A stretch of 64,000 nucleotides of DNA from Maritalea myrionectae DSM 19524 (GTDB lineage Bacteria; Pseudomonadota; Alphaproteobacteria; Rhizobiales; Devosiaceae): positions 186,001 to 250,000 of the forward strand of contig NZ_AUHV01000002.1 of assembly GCF_000423365.1 (NCBI RefSeq), in the 5' to 3' direction. The position numbers were made by a program, and so were the translations under genes. Shown one piece after another: positions 50,671 to 59,928 of this stretch (its first letter is position 1; every line of letters begins with the position of its first letter). The notes under the pieces were generated by a model that was given only the letters and a program-made list of their open reading frames with translations, searched no databases and had not been told where the DNA came from.

Positions 50671-52551
50671 TCAAGAGCTGGGGATTGCGGGATCAGCGCC
50701 TTCCATATTGGCAAAACCACCCGATTGACGACGCCAGAGTGATGCATAATGACCATTGGCTTTCAGCAGTTCCTCATGCGTGCCCTCTTCCACGATACGT
50801 CCCTGATCCATCACCAACAGCCGATCCATTGCAGCGATCGTGCTCAAGCGGTGCGCAATCGCGATAACCGTTTTATTGGTCATCAAATGTTGCAGCTGTT
50901 CCTGGATGGCCGCTTCCACTTCACTGTCCAGTGCGGAAGTTGCTTCGTCCAAAATCAGGATGGGCGCATCCTTGAGCAACACCCGGGCAATGGCGATACG
51001 TTGACGTTGGCCACCAGAGAGTTTGACGCCGCGTTCACCGACGCGGGCATCATATCCCTTGTTGCCGTTTTCATCTTCCAAACCCAAAATCACATCGTGG
51101 ATCTTGGCCTGCTTGGCGGCGGCAATCATGTCCTCATCGCTGGCATAGGGGCGGCCATATTTGATATTTTCGCCCACAGAACGGTGCAGCAAAGAGGTGT
51201 CTTGCGACACAAAGCCGATGGCGCGCCGCAGACTATCCTGCGTCACATGATCAATACGATGACCATCGATCTTGATCTCACCAGCCTGCGCATCAAACAG
51301 CCGCAACAACAAATTGACCAAGGTGGATTTGCCCGCGCCAGAGCGACCAATCAGCCCGATCTTTTCCCCTGCTTTGATGGTGAGGTTCAGATTTTCGATG
51401 ACACGCGGCTTGTCCTTCACCTTGTCGGAATCATAGGCAAAGTGAACCTGATTGAACTCGATCTGCGCGTTTTCGGCCTCTAGCTCTGGTGCGTCCTCAT
51501 CGTCCAGCATGGTGATGGGACGGGCGATGGTATCCATACCGTCTTGCACATTGCCAATGTCGCGAAACACACCTGAGGCAACATCGAGAATCCAGCCCGA
51601 AATGTTCACAGTTTGCCAAATAAAGGGAATGATGGTCGCGAGTTTACCCGGCGACAAATCACCATTATTCCAAAAGATTATAGCCATATAGCCTGCCCCA
51701 ACCATCAACAGGGCGTTGATGACATAAAGCAAGCTCCACATTTGTGTGAACTCACGCATGAGCCGGTGCAGCACTTTGGTGTGGCTCTTAACCGACCCAG
51801 CAACATATTCATCCTCAAACTTGCTCGATGCAAAGGTTTTGAGGGTTTGAATGTTGGTATAGCAATCCACGATCCGCCCGGTCACAACCGAACGGGCATC
51901 GGAGTTTTCCTTCGAGCGGCGCGCAATGCGCGGCAGGAAGAACACCATGATCGCGGCATAGGCAACAAGCCAAATCAAAAGAGGCACGATGAAAATCGGC
52001 TCAACTTCGGCCAACACTGTGATGGCCACAATCAAGAAAATGATCATGTACCAAACAGAGTCGATCACCTGCATGGCGCTATCGACTAAGGAGTTACCCG
52101 TTTCCATGATTTTGTTGGCAATACGCCCAGCAAAGTCACGCTGGAAATAGGACCAACTTTGGCGCACCACATGCCAGTGGCTCTGCCACCGAGTCCGCGC
52201 CATCATGGGCGGAAAGATCGTGTGAAACTGAAGCAAAGCGCTCAGGATGAAAGACGCCGGGCGCGCCAATATCACCAAAGCGAAAGCAAGCAGCATCATG
52301 CCGTGGGTCGCAAATACGTTGCCGGGTGTGCCATTGGTCGTTAGCTCCACCAATTGCCCTAAAAACACAGGAATCATGGCGTCGATGGTGGCGCCAACTG
52401 CGACCAAAGCCATTTTGGCCGCCAAACCCCAGCGGAATTGCGTTAAGAAATAAATATAGAAATCCTTCACCCCTTGCGGTGGGTGCGGATTTTTTGCAAG
52501 CTCGGTCGGCGGATAAATCCGCTCGAACCAATTAAAAATAGAATTTAACAT
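50671..52551 (-). CDS. ABC exporter, membrane-ATPase half-transporter (first of tandem pair)
   Basis: A 626-residue paralogue of the gene at 48749, 56 bases upstream of it. Same domain order, with Walker A GRSGAGKSTLVN, signature LSGGQRQRIAIARVLL and Walker B ILILDEATSALD; the catalytic Glu is present, so both sites of a heterodimer would be active. The N-terminal tail (FERIYPPTELAKNPHPPQGV) is proline-rich as in its partner. It is divergent from pepN. Confidence 0.9.
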   Translation of the reverse strand: MLNSIFNWFERIYPPTELAKNPHPPQGVKDFYIYFLTQFRWGLAAKMALVAVGATIDAMIPVFLGQLVELTTNGTPGNVFATHGMMLLAFALVILARPASFILSALLQFHTIFPPMMARTRWQSHWHVVRQSWSYFQRDFAGRIANKIMETGNSLVDSAMQVIDSVWYMIIFLIVAITVLAEVEPIFIVPLLIWLVAYAAIMVFFLPRIARRSKENSDARSVVTGRIVDCYTNIQTLKTFASSKFEDEYVAGSVKSHTKVLHRLMREFTQMWSLLYVINALLMVGAGYMAIIFWNNGDLSPGKLATIIPFIWQTVNISGWILDVASGVFRDIGNVQDGMDTIARPITMLDDEDAPELEAENAQIEFNQVHFAYDSDKVKDKPRVIENLNLTIKAGEKIGLIGRSGAGKSTLVNLLLRLFDAQAGEIKIDGHRIDHVTQDSLRRAIGFVSQDTSLLHRSVGENIKYGRPYASDEDMIAAAKQAKIHDVILGLEDENGNKGYDARVGERGVKLSGGQRQRIAIARVLLKDAPILILDEATSALDSEVEAAIQEQLQHLMTNKTVIAIAHRLSTIAAMDRLLVMDQGRIVEEGTHEELLKANGHYASLWRRQSGGFANMEGADPAIPSS

Positions 52552-52699
52552 GGTGAACCTTTAAGATTAGGCGCTAGGCAATTGCGACCCAGCCGTTCAG
52601 AATATCGCCAAACACGATTCGTGGCTGTTGCCTTCATGCAACAGTGCGACAAAATGTTCCATTATTGAGCATCGCCCCACCCACAACCGGATAAGAAAC

Positions 52700-55342
52700 A
52701 TGCGCAGCGAAGAGCAAAAAAACGTTTATTTAGAAGACTATAAGCCGAGCGATTACCTTATTCCGAAAACGGAGATGTGGATCGACTTCGCCCCCGAACG
52801 AACACGTATCACGACAGATTTGCACATCGAACGCCGTGCTGGTGCCGCAGAAGACGCGCCGCTTGAGCTGGATGGCGAGCACATCGAATTGGTCTCGATT
52901 GCCATTGGCGACGAGGTTTTGGGCGCTGGTCAATATGAGCTGAGTGACAAAGGCCTCGTGCTGCTGGCCCCGCCCGAGAGCTTTGTGCTGAGCACAGTTG
53001 TGGACGTTGAACCAGAGAAAAATAAAAGCCTTGAAGGGCTTTACCGCTCTTCGGGCAACTGGTGCACCCAATGCGAAGCTGAAGGGTTTCGGCGCATCAC
53101 CTATTTCCTGGATCGCCCTGATGTCATGTCGGTGTTCACCGTAAAGATGGTGGCTGACAAAGATCTGGCGCCTGTGCTGCTATCCAACGGCAATCCGGTT
53201 GATCGCGGTGAGATGAGCAACAATCGGCATTTTGCCGAATGGCACGACCCGCACCCGAAGCCGAGCTATTTGTTTGCGATGGTGGCGGGCAACCTCGATC
53301 ATATCTCAGAAAAGTTCACCACAAAATCCGGCAAAAAAGTTGATCTCAACATCTATGCCGAACCGGGCAAGGCTGAACTTTGCACCTATGCCATGGATGC
53401 GCTTGTCCGCTCCATGAAATGGGACGAAGACAGGTTTGGCTGTGAATATGATTTGGACGTTTTCAACATTGTTGCCGTGAGCGATTTTAATGCCGGCGCC
53501 ATGGAAAACAAAGGCCTGAACATTTTCAATGACCGCTTTGTTTTGGCTGATCCTGCCACGGCGACCGACGAAGATTATGCCCTTATCGAGCGCATTATCG
53601 CCCATGAATATTTCCACAATTATACCGGCAACAGAGTCACTTGTCGCGACTGGTTCCAATTGTGCTTGAAAGAGGGCCTGACCGTTTTCCGCGATCAAGA
53701 GTTTTCCTCGGATGAACGTTTCCGGGATGTGGAGCGCATCGATGATGTGAAGGGTTTGCGCCAGTCTCAATTTATCGAAGATAGCGGCCCCCTCGCCCAT
53801 CCGCCGCGCCCGAGCCAATATGAGCAGATCGATAATTTCTATACGACGACTGTTTATGAAAAAGGCGCCGAAGTGGTGCGCATGTTGATGACCTTGCTGG
53901 GCAAGGAAACCTTTCATAAGGGCGTCGATTTATATTTGGACCGCCATGATGGAGATGCGGCAACCATCGAACAGTTTATCAAATGCTTTGAGGATGTGAG
54001 CGAGCGCGATCTGAGCCAGTTCCAGAAATGGTATACGCAGGCGGGTCGTCCAGAGGTGACCTATAGCAGCGCCTATGATGCGGACGAGAAAGTGCTCACG
54101 CTTAACCTCACGCAAAATGTGCCTTCCACGCCAGGGGACAGTGAAAAGTCGCCCATGGTGCTGCCGATCAAGTTTGGTTTGGTTTCAAGCAATGGCGAAG
54201 ACTTGTCATGGGAGCGCGCGGAAGGCGCTGAAGTCCATGACGATTTGATCGTGCTGGATCAAAGTGAAGCGAGCATCACGATTCATGGCGTTTCAAGCGC
54301 GCCCGTATTGTCGCTGTTTAGAGAGTTTTCGGCGCCCGTTTCGGTGCAAACGCGTGCGCCGCTTGAGGAAGACTTACATCGCGCGAGATTGGATGGCGAT
54401 CCCTTCAACCGTTGGGAAAGCCTGCAATCGGCCATCTTGAATATTGTAACGCCATCTATGGCGCAAGACGGGCCAAATCTGGATGAAGACAACCTCGAAA
54501 AGGTTGCGTCCGCCCTGAGCCAAACACTGGAAAGCCAGGAGCTTTCTCCCTCGTTCAAGGCACTTTGCTTAAAACTGCCGACCTACCAGGATTTTGCCCA
54601 ACGGCTGGGCAAGAACATCCACCCGGAACGCATTAAGCAAGTGAGACGCCAAGCGGTGCAATTGGTGGCAAACAGCCTACGTGGTCAGCTGGTCACGCTA
54701 TATTCTGCTGTAAAACTGCCTGAGACGTACAAGCCGGACGCAAAACAGTCTGGCTTGCGTGCCCTGCGCATTCAATCGTTGGCACTGCTCGCGGCATTAG
54801 AGGACAAGCAGATTTTTGAAATGGTGGAAAGCCATTACCAAGCGGCACAAAATATGACGGATCGGCAGGCGGCCTTGGCGATCATTTGTGCATACGCGCC
54901 GGAACGCGCCGAAGAACTGCTCGAGCACTTTAAGGCAAACTATGCAGAGCCGATGACGGTTTATGATAAGTGGCTCGGCCTGAGTGCATCAATTGACGAC
55001 AACCGCGCAATTGATCGGATCAAGATGTTGATGGAAGACGAACGGTTCTCACTTGAGACCCCCAACAGGGTGCGCTCACTCGTGGGCAGTTTCATTCAAG
55101 GCAATCCGACCCAGTTCGCGCGCGAAGATGGCGCGGGCTTCGACCTCGTCGCCGACACGATTTTGAAAATCGACAAGTTCAACCCGCAGGTCGCGGGCCG
55201 TTTTGCGGTGGCGTTCAGAATTTGGCGGAATTACGAATCAAATCGCCAAAATGCCGCCCGGAAGGCGCTTGAAAGAATGAAAGATGAGGAAAGCATTTCG
55301 CCAAACCTATCTGAAATGGTGAACAAAACATTAGCGGGCTAA
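52700..55342 (+). CDS. pepN: Aminopeptidase N
   Basis: M1-family zinc aminopeptidase of 880 residues from the ATG at 52700 (MRSEEQKNVYLEDY). The exopeptidase motif GAMEN is at residues 266-270 and the zinc motif HEYFH at 302-306, with the third ligand Glu in CLKEGLTVFRDQEF. The long C-terminal helical domain is complete. A start at 52628 is open but lacks similarity. Role is peptide turnover in the cytoplasm. Confidence 0.95.
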   Translation: MRSEEQKNVYLEDYKPSDYLIPKTEMWIDFAPERTRITTDLHIERRAGAAEDAPLELDGEHIELVSIAIGDEVLGAGQYELSDKGLVLLAPPESFVLSTVVDVEPEKNKSLEGLYRSSGNWCTQCEAEGFRRITYFLDRPDVMSVFTVKMVADKDLAPVLLSNGNPVDRGEMSNNRHFAEWHDPHPKPSYLFAMVAGNLDHISEKFTTKSGKKVDLNIYAEPGKAELCTYAMDALVRSMKWDEDRFGCEYDLDVFNIVAVSDFNAGAMENKGLNIFNDRFVLADPATATDEDYALIERIIAHEYFHNYTGNRVTCRDWFQLCLKEGLTVFRDQEFSSDERFRDVERIDDVKGLRQSQFIEDSGPLAHPPRPSQYEQIDNFYTTTVYEKGAEVVRMLMTLLGKETFHKGVDLYLDRHDGDAATIEQFIKCFEDVSERDLSQFQKWYTQAGRPEVTYSSAYDADEKVLTLNLTQNVPSTPGDSEKSPMVLPIKFGLVSSNGEDLSWERAEGAEVHDDLIVLDQSEASITIHGVSSAPVLSLFREFSAPVSVQTRAPLEEDLHRARLDGDPFNRWESLQSAILNIVTPSMAQDGPNLDEDNLEKVASALSQTLESQELSPSFKALCLKLPTYQDFAQRLGKNIHPERIKQVRRQAVQLVANSLRGQLVTLYSAVKLPETYKPDAKQSGLRALRIQSLALLAALEDKQIFEMVESHYQAAQNMTDRQAALAIICAYAPERAEELLEHFKANYAEPMTVYDKWLGLSASIDDNRAIDRIKMLMEDERFSLETPNRVRSLVGSFIQGNPTQFAREDGAGFDLVADTILKIDKFNPQVAGRFAVAFRIWRNYESNRQNAARKALERMKDEESISPNLSEMVNKTLAG

Positions 55343-55408
55343 AATATTTTCCCCGATAAGTGATTCAAAAGACTCACGGTTTTTACAAGGGCAAAATTTG
55401 CCTACTCT

Positions 55409-55437
55409 AAAGGGGTCGACAAGGCCCCTTTTTTTGA
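55409..55437 (+). terminator. Intrinsic terminator of pepN
   Basis: AAAGGGG (55409-55415) pairs with CCCCTTT (55425-55431) over a 9-base loop and is followed by a T-run up to 55435. It lies 67 bases after the pepN stop and upstream of the kinase gene on the same strand. Confidence 0.85.
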
Positions 55438-55509
55438 TTCAAATTGGTTCTATCGAAGGGCAATTTGATGCTCTTTGGGGGCACTTTTTAAAATCTTTGG
55501 AGAGTTCAA

Positions 55510-57045
55510 ATGTTGTCGATGGAGACATCCGACGCAGTCGGGACAGGATTCTTTAATAAGCTTTACAAGCGATTGAAAAACCTGAAAAAGAGATCTTCTG
55601 CTGCCTTTGGACATCCGCACAAAAACACCAAATCTTTGCTCACTGAAGCTGGCACAAAGAAAGTGATTGCGCCCCCTCCTCACACCGCAATTCGTCCCCC
55701 AAAATCTCTCGTTCCAACAACGAGAAAACTCGCGCTGGCATGGTTTATTGCCGTGCTCGGCGCGGTATTTTTTACCAACGGGATGGGCGTTGGCATGCAG
55801 TTGTTTGCGGTGGGCACATTGAGCGCCCTCGGCGGCATCGCTCTTTTGCGGATGAGTGCGCAAGATGAGCGGCAGCAACTCGAATATTTAATGCGCATTC
55901 ACGAAACCAATGAGGACAAAGAGCTGTTGCGGGCGTTGAACAATTTGCCCCACGGCATCGCCTATTGGGATCGCGACGGCAATTTGCTCTGGCACAACCA
56001 CGCCTACCGCGACATGATGGGCCTTTCAACCGGCACCAAATTGCGTGGCCGTAAGTTCACCAACATCATGTCGATGGCCGCAAATCCCAACCGGTTTGAA
56101 ACTGTTTGCGACATGGAAGATCACCGCATTGCCACGGCGGCATGCCTGGATGGCCGACATATTCGCATCGAAGATATTGCCCAAGCCAAGCGCAATTTTG
56201 TGACCATCATCACCGACATTTCCGAAGAAGTGCGGGCAAAGCACGACAATAATTCACTGGAAAAAGAACGGCAAAAACTGATCCGCCAGTGCACTGCAGA
56301 CAAATTGGCTGCAGAAGCCGCCAGCCGCTCCAAAACATCTTTCTTGGCGCATCTAAGCCACGATATGCGCACCCCCCTCAACCACATCATCGGATTTGCT
56401 GACCTGGTGCAGCATGAGCCATTCGGTCCGCTTGGCGACAAGCGCTATATTGGTTATCTCGGTGACATCAAGAGATCCGGCGAAGCATTGCTGGACTCAT
56501 TTGCCGCCATTCTTCAGCTTTCTGAACTTGAATCCGGCCAAACCGCACAAAACGAAGAACCACTGGCTGTTGATGATTTGTTGAAGTCACAAACCGCAAA
56601 ATATAAAGCCCGCGCCGACCGTATCGGTGTTGAGTTTGTTGATTTTGCCAGTGCCAATGGCAGTGTGTTTGCGGACAAGAACCTTATGGGCCGCATGCTG
56701 GGCAATATTTTGGACAATGCAGTAAAGTTTACGCCCAAAGGCGGCAAGATCGCCGTCAATTCATGGGATGGGGCCGACGGCATCATCATCGAAGTGACTG
56801 ATACGGGGATCGGTATTCCCCACGAACGCATGGCTTTGCTCAACCAACCATTTGTTCTGGGTGAAGCGGCCTTCGCGAAAGAACAGAATTCACTTGGCTT
56901 AGGCATCTCCACTGCTCGCGCCATCGCTGAACTAAGTGGCGGACGCATTCATATCGACAGCGCGGTGGGCATCGGCACCACCGTGTTGATCAGCCTGCCA
57001 AAATATGAAGTCGTTGCTGAAACTGCACTTGATCACGTGGCCTAA
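55510..57045 (+). CDS. PAS-containing histidine kinase, PleC/DivJ-like
   Basis: A 511-residue membrane kinase. A basic N-tail (1-70) is followed by two helices (about 74-90 and 95-113), a PAS domain (about 139-238; NNLPHGIAYWDRDGNLLWHN), and the HisKA domain with phospho-His284 in LAHLSHDMRTPLNHIIGFAD. The ATPase domain has the N box (LGNILDNAVKFT), G1 (VTDTGIGIPH) and G2 (NSLGLGISTARAI). The post-His stretch EPFGPLGDKRYIGYLGDI resembles the PleC/DivJ/PdhS group that controls cell-cycle DivK. No response regulator is adjacent. Confidence 0.85.
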   Translation: MLSMETSDAVGTGFFNKLYKRLKNLKKRSSAAFGHPHKNTKSLLTEAGTKKVIAPPPHTAIRPPKSLVPTTRKLALAWFIAVLGAVFFTNGMGVGMQLFAVGTLSALGGIALLRMSAQDERQQLEYLMRIHETNEDKELLRALNNLPHGIAYWDRDGNLLWHNHAYRDMMGLSTGTKLRGRKFTNIMSMAANPNRFETVCDMEDHRIATAACLDGRHIRIEDIAQAKRNFVTIITDISEEVRAKHDNNSLEKERQKLIRQCTADKLAAEAASRSKTSFLAHLSHDMRTPLNHIIGFADLVQHEPFGPLGDKRYIGYLGDIKRSGEALLDSFAAILQLSELESGQTAQNEEPLAVDDLLKSQTAKYKARADRIGVEFVDFASANGSVFADKNLMGRMLGNILDNAVKFTPKGGKIAVNSWDGADGIIIEVTDTGIGIPHERMALLNQPFVLGEAAFAKEQNSLGLGISTARAIAELSGGRIHIDSAVGIGTTVLISLPKYEVVAETALDHVA

Positions 57046-57048
57046 GGG

Positions 57049-59925
57049 CTAAACCACAAACTGTTCCATCAATTGACGCACGCGCTGTTGCTTTGCCTTC
57101 AAATCTGTTTCCAATGCCTCCAATGAGGGGAAGTGGGTTACACGGATCAAAAGCTCTCTAAAACCTTCACTCCACGTGTCCACCTTCAATGGATCATTGA
57201 GACATGCGCTCATTAATTGCAGGACCGCGCTATATTCGGCGTGAATCTCTTTAAGCTCCACCGCTTCAGGCAAGAGTTCTGTTTCCGAAAGCCGCTCAAA
57301 TACCCGCGCCGGAGGTGCTTGTGGCACGTCTAACTGATCACCAAAAGCCAGTTGCGCGAATTGGGCGATAAACTCCAAATCAATAACCCCGCCGATGGCC
57401 AGTTTAAGATCCCAAGTGGACTTGGCTTGGCGGTCCTTTTCAATGCGGCCGCGCATATCCCACACATCTTTAACCAGCTGATCTTTGTCGCGTGGGGCAA
57501 TGAGTGCGTCTGATATCACTGTGTGTATCCGATCGCCCAGATCGCCGTCGGCAAAAACCACACGAGCGCGGGACAGCGCCATGTGCTCCCACGTCCACGC
57601 CTGTTCATGTTGATAGCGATCAAAGCCAGCAAAGCTGGTGGCCAATGGTCCGGCATTGCCGGATGGACGCAGGCGCATATCCGTCTCATAAAGCACGCCC
57701 TCCGCTGTCGGCGCTGAAAGCGCAGCGACGAGGCGCTGGGTCAGACGGGTGAAATAGTGGGGCGTTTCCAACGGACGCTGACCATCAGACCCTTCAGTTC
57801 CTTTTGGCGCGTCATAGAGCAAAATGAAGTCAAGATCAGACGTCGCGGACATTTCAGCACTTGCCAATTTGCCGAAGGCCAGCAGCGCCACCTGCGCACC
57901 GGGCACTTTGCCGTGCTTATACTCAAACTCCTTACGCACGCCCTCAAACAGCCATTCCATCAGGTTTTGCGCCAGCGCGGAAAATTGTTCGGTGGCTTGT
58001 TCCGGCGTCACCGTACCCGCGATAAGCCCGGCACTGGTCAGGAAGATCTGCTCCTGGCCAAAAATGCGTGAGCGATCGATCAGGTCTTCATAGTTGCGGG
58101 CCTCACCCAAAAAGTCATTGGCCTTTTGGGTCAATGCAGCAACGGTGGGGATTTCGTCATAAAAGGCAGGATCAATCAACCCATCAACAATATGCACGCG
58201 CCGCAAGATTGCGTCGGTCATGCGCGGCGCCGATGCCATAAAATCGACCAGCAAATGGCGCAAACGTTCATTGTTGCGCAGCAGCGCGAAAAGCTGCACG
58301 CCAGCGGGCAATTTGGACAAGAAGATATCAAATCGATTTAGCGCCTCATCGGCGTTGCGGGCATTGGACAAAGACTGCAAAAGATGCGGCACCAGCGCCG
58401 TCAGGTTCTGTCGCGCCTTATCGGCCCGCGTGGCGGCATAGCTGGCATAATGCCATTTTTTGATCGTGGTGATGGCGCTGCTGGGGTCACGAAAACCCAT
58501 GTCCGACAGGGCCTGCCACGTGTCTGGATCGTCGTCGCTGCCGGTGAAAACCAGCTTTTGCACCAATTGCTCGTCGCCATCATCGGAGAACAACTCACCA
58601 TAATGACCAACCACCCGCACCAGACAATCTTGGTAGGCGGATTTAAACGACGACACATCTTCGAAATTCATCAAAGAGGCAATCGGGGCAATGGCTTGAT
58701 CATTCTCTCCCAATTGGTGGGTTTGCTCATCACGCAGCATTTGCACCCGATTTTCAACGGCGCGCAAAAACCAATAGTTTTTCTCCAACTCATCTGCGAT
58801 GGTCTTGGATATCCAATTGCAACTCGCCAACGCCTCGAGCGTGTCGCCAGTTGATCTGGTCCGCAATCCGGGTTCGCGACCGCCTGCGATAAGCTGTTGG
58901 GTTTGGGCGAAGAACTCAATCTCGCGAATACCGCCAAAGCCGAGCTTGACGTTGTGGCCATATACCTCGCGACCAACAATGTTTTTGGCGACATTGATCT
59001 GGCGCTTGATGGCCCGAATATCGTCAATGGTCGCGTAATCGAGATGTTTGCGCCAGATAAAGGGGGTGAGTTCTGCCAAAAAGGCGTCGCCTGCCTCAAG
59101 ATCACCCGCGCATGGTCGCGCCTTGATCCATGCTGCACGCTCCCAGTTTTGCCCCCGGCTTTCGTAATAGGTCATCGCGGCGCGGGTGGAAATAATCGCT
59201 GGCGTTGAACCGGGATCGGGCCGCAGGCGAAGGTCCGTGCGGAACACATAACCATGCTCGTCGCGATCCTGCATCAACGCCACCAATTGCCGCACAATTT
59301 TCTCATAGATGCGCCCGTGACGCGGATCTTCAATAATCGGTGAGCGATCGGGATCGAAGAAAACAACAATATCAATGTCAGAAGAATAGTTGAGCTCAAG
59401 GCCACCGTGCTTGCCCAAAGCGAAAATACAAATGCCAAGCTGGCTGGAGGGGCGCTTGTCTTTAGTGAGTTCAAACTTGCCCTGCTCTGCCAAATCGCGG
59501 GCCAGAAAATCTAGGATCGCATCTAAAGCGCGATCAGCAAACAAAGCGAGCGCACTGGTTGTTGTCGATGTGCGTGTCGCCTGCCCGATTTCAGCCAGTG
59601 CAGCAATCAGCGCCAGCCGGCGCTTGTTCTGCCGCAATGCGCGGGAAAGTTCGTGTTCATCGAGCGTTTGGCCGAGTTGATCGGTGTCGGCAAGCAAATC
59701 CTTGATGGTTTGGTCGAAGGGTTCTGCCAAAGCGGTCACCAGCCACTCGGCTTCCTGATGGGCGCAATCCAGCAAAAATGGCGAGGCCGCAAACACTGGC
59801 GCCAAAAATGCTTTCACATCAGCACTTAGATCGGCACCATGTGCATCTTGCCAGGTGTCGAATTCTTCCGCAGAGCCAACATTGAAGCGAAGGGGTTTCA
59901 ATTCGGCCATCAGCGGTTTGGACAT
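57049..59925 (-). CDS. glnE: Bifunctional glutamine synthetase adenylyltransferase/deadenylase
   Basis: A 958-residue two-headed nucleotidyltransferase that adenylylates and deadenylylates GlnA under PII control. The N-terminal deadenylase head has GKHGGLELNYSSDIDIVVFF at about 171-190 and the C-terminal head has the corresponding GKLASAEMSATSDLDFILLY near residue 680, each with the D-x-D metal pair. Linker and GlnD-like helical domains are complete. It follows the sensor kinase gene by four bases, and its stop is three bases from the convergent kinase stop at 57045. Confidence 0.95.
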   Translation of the reverse strand: MSKPLMAELKPLRFNVGSAEEFDTWQDAHGADLSADVKAFLAPVFAASPFLLDCAHQEAEWLVTALAEPFDQTIKDLLADTDQLGQTLDEHELSRALRQNKRRLALIAALAEIGQATRTSTTTSALALFADRALDAILDFLARDLAEQGKFELTKDKRPSSQLGICIFALGKHGGLELNYSSDIDIVVFFDPDRSPIIEDPRHGRIYEKIVRQLVALMQDRDEHGYVFRTDLRLRPDPGSTPAIISTRAAMTYYESRGQNWERAAWIKARPCAGDLEAGDAFLAELTPFIWRKHLDYATIDDIRAIKRQINVAKNIVGREVYGHNVKLGFGGIREIEFFAQTQQLIAGGREPGLRTRSTGDTLEALASCNWISKTIADELEKNYWFLRAVENRVQMLRDEQTHQLGENDQAIAPIASLMNFEDVSSFKSAYQDCLVRVVGHYGELFSDDGDEQLVQKLVFTGSDDDPDTWQALSDMGFRDPSSAITTIKKWHYASYAATRADKARQNLTALVPHLLQSLSNARNADEALNRFDIFLSKLPAGVQLFALLRNNERLRHLLVDFMASAPRMTDAILRRVHIVDGLIDPAFYDEIPTVAALTQKANDFLGEARNYEDLIDRSRIFGQEQIFLTSAGLIAGTVTPEQATEQFSALAQNLMEWLFEGVRKEFEYKHGKVPGAQVALLAFGKLASAEMSATSDLDFILLYDAPKGTEGSDGQRPLETPHYFTRLTQRLVAALSAPTAEGVLYETDMRLRPSGNAGPLATSFAGFDRYQHEQAWTWEHMALSRARVVFADGDLGDRIHTVISDALIAPRDKDQLVKDVWDMRGRIEKDRQAKSTWDLKLAIGGVIDLEFIAQFAQLAFGDQLDVPQAPPARVFERLSETELLPEAVELKEIHAEYSAVLQLMSACLNDPLKVDTWSEGFRELLIRVTHFPSLEALETDLKAKQQRVRQLMEQFVV

Positions 59926-59928
59926 ATA

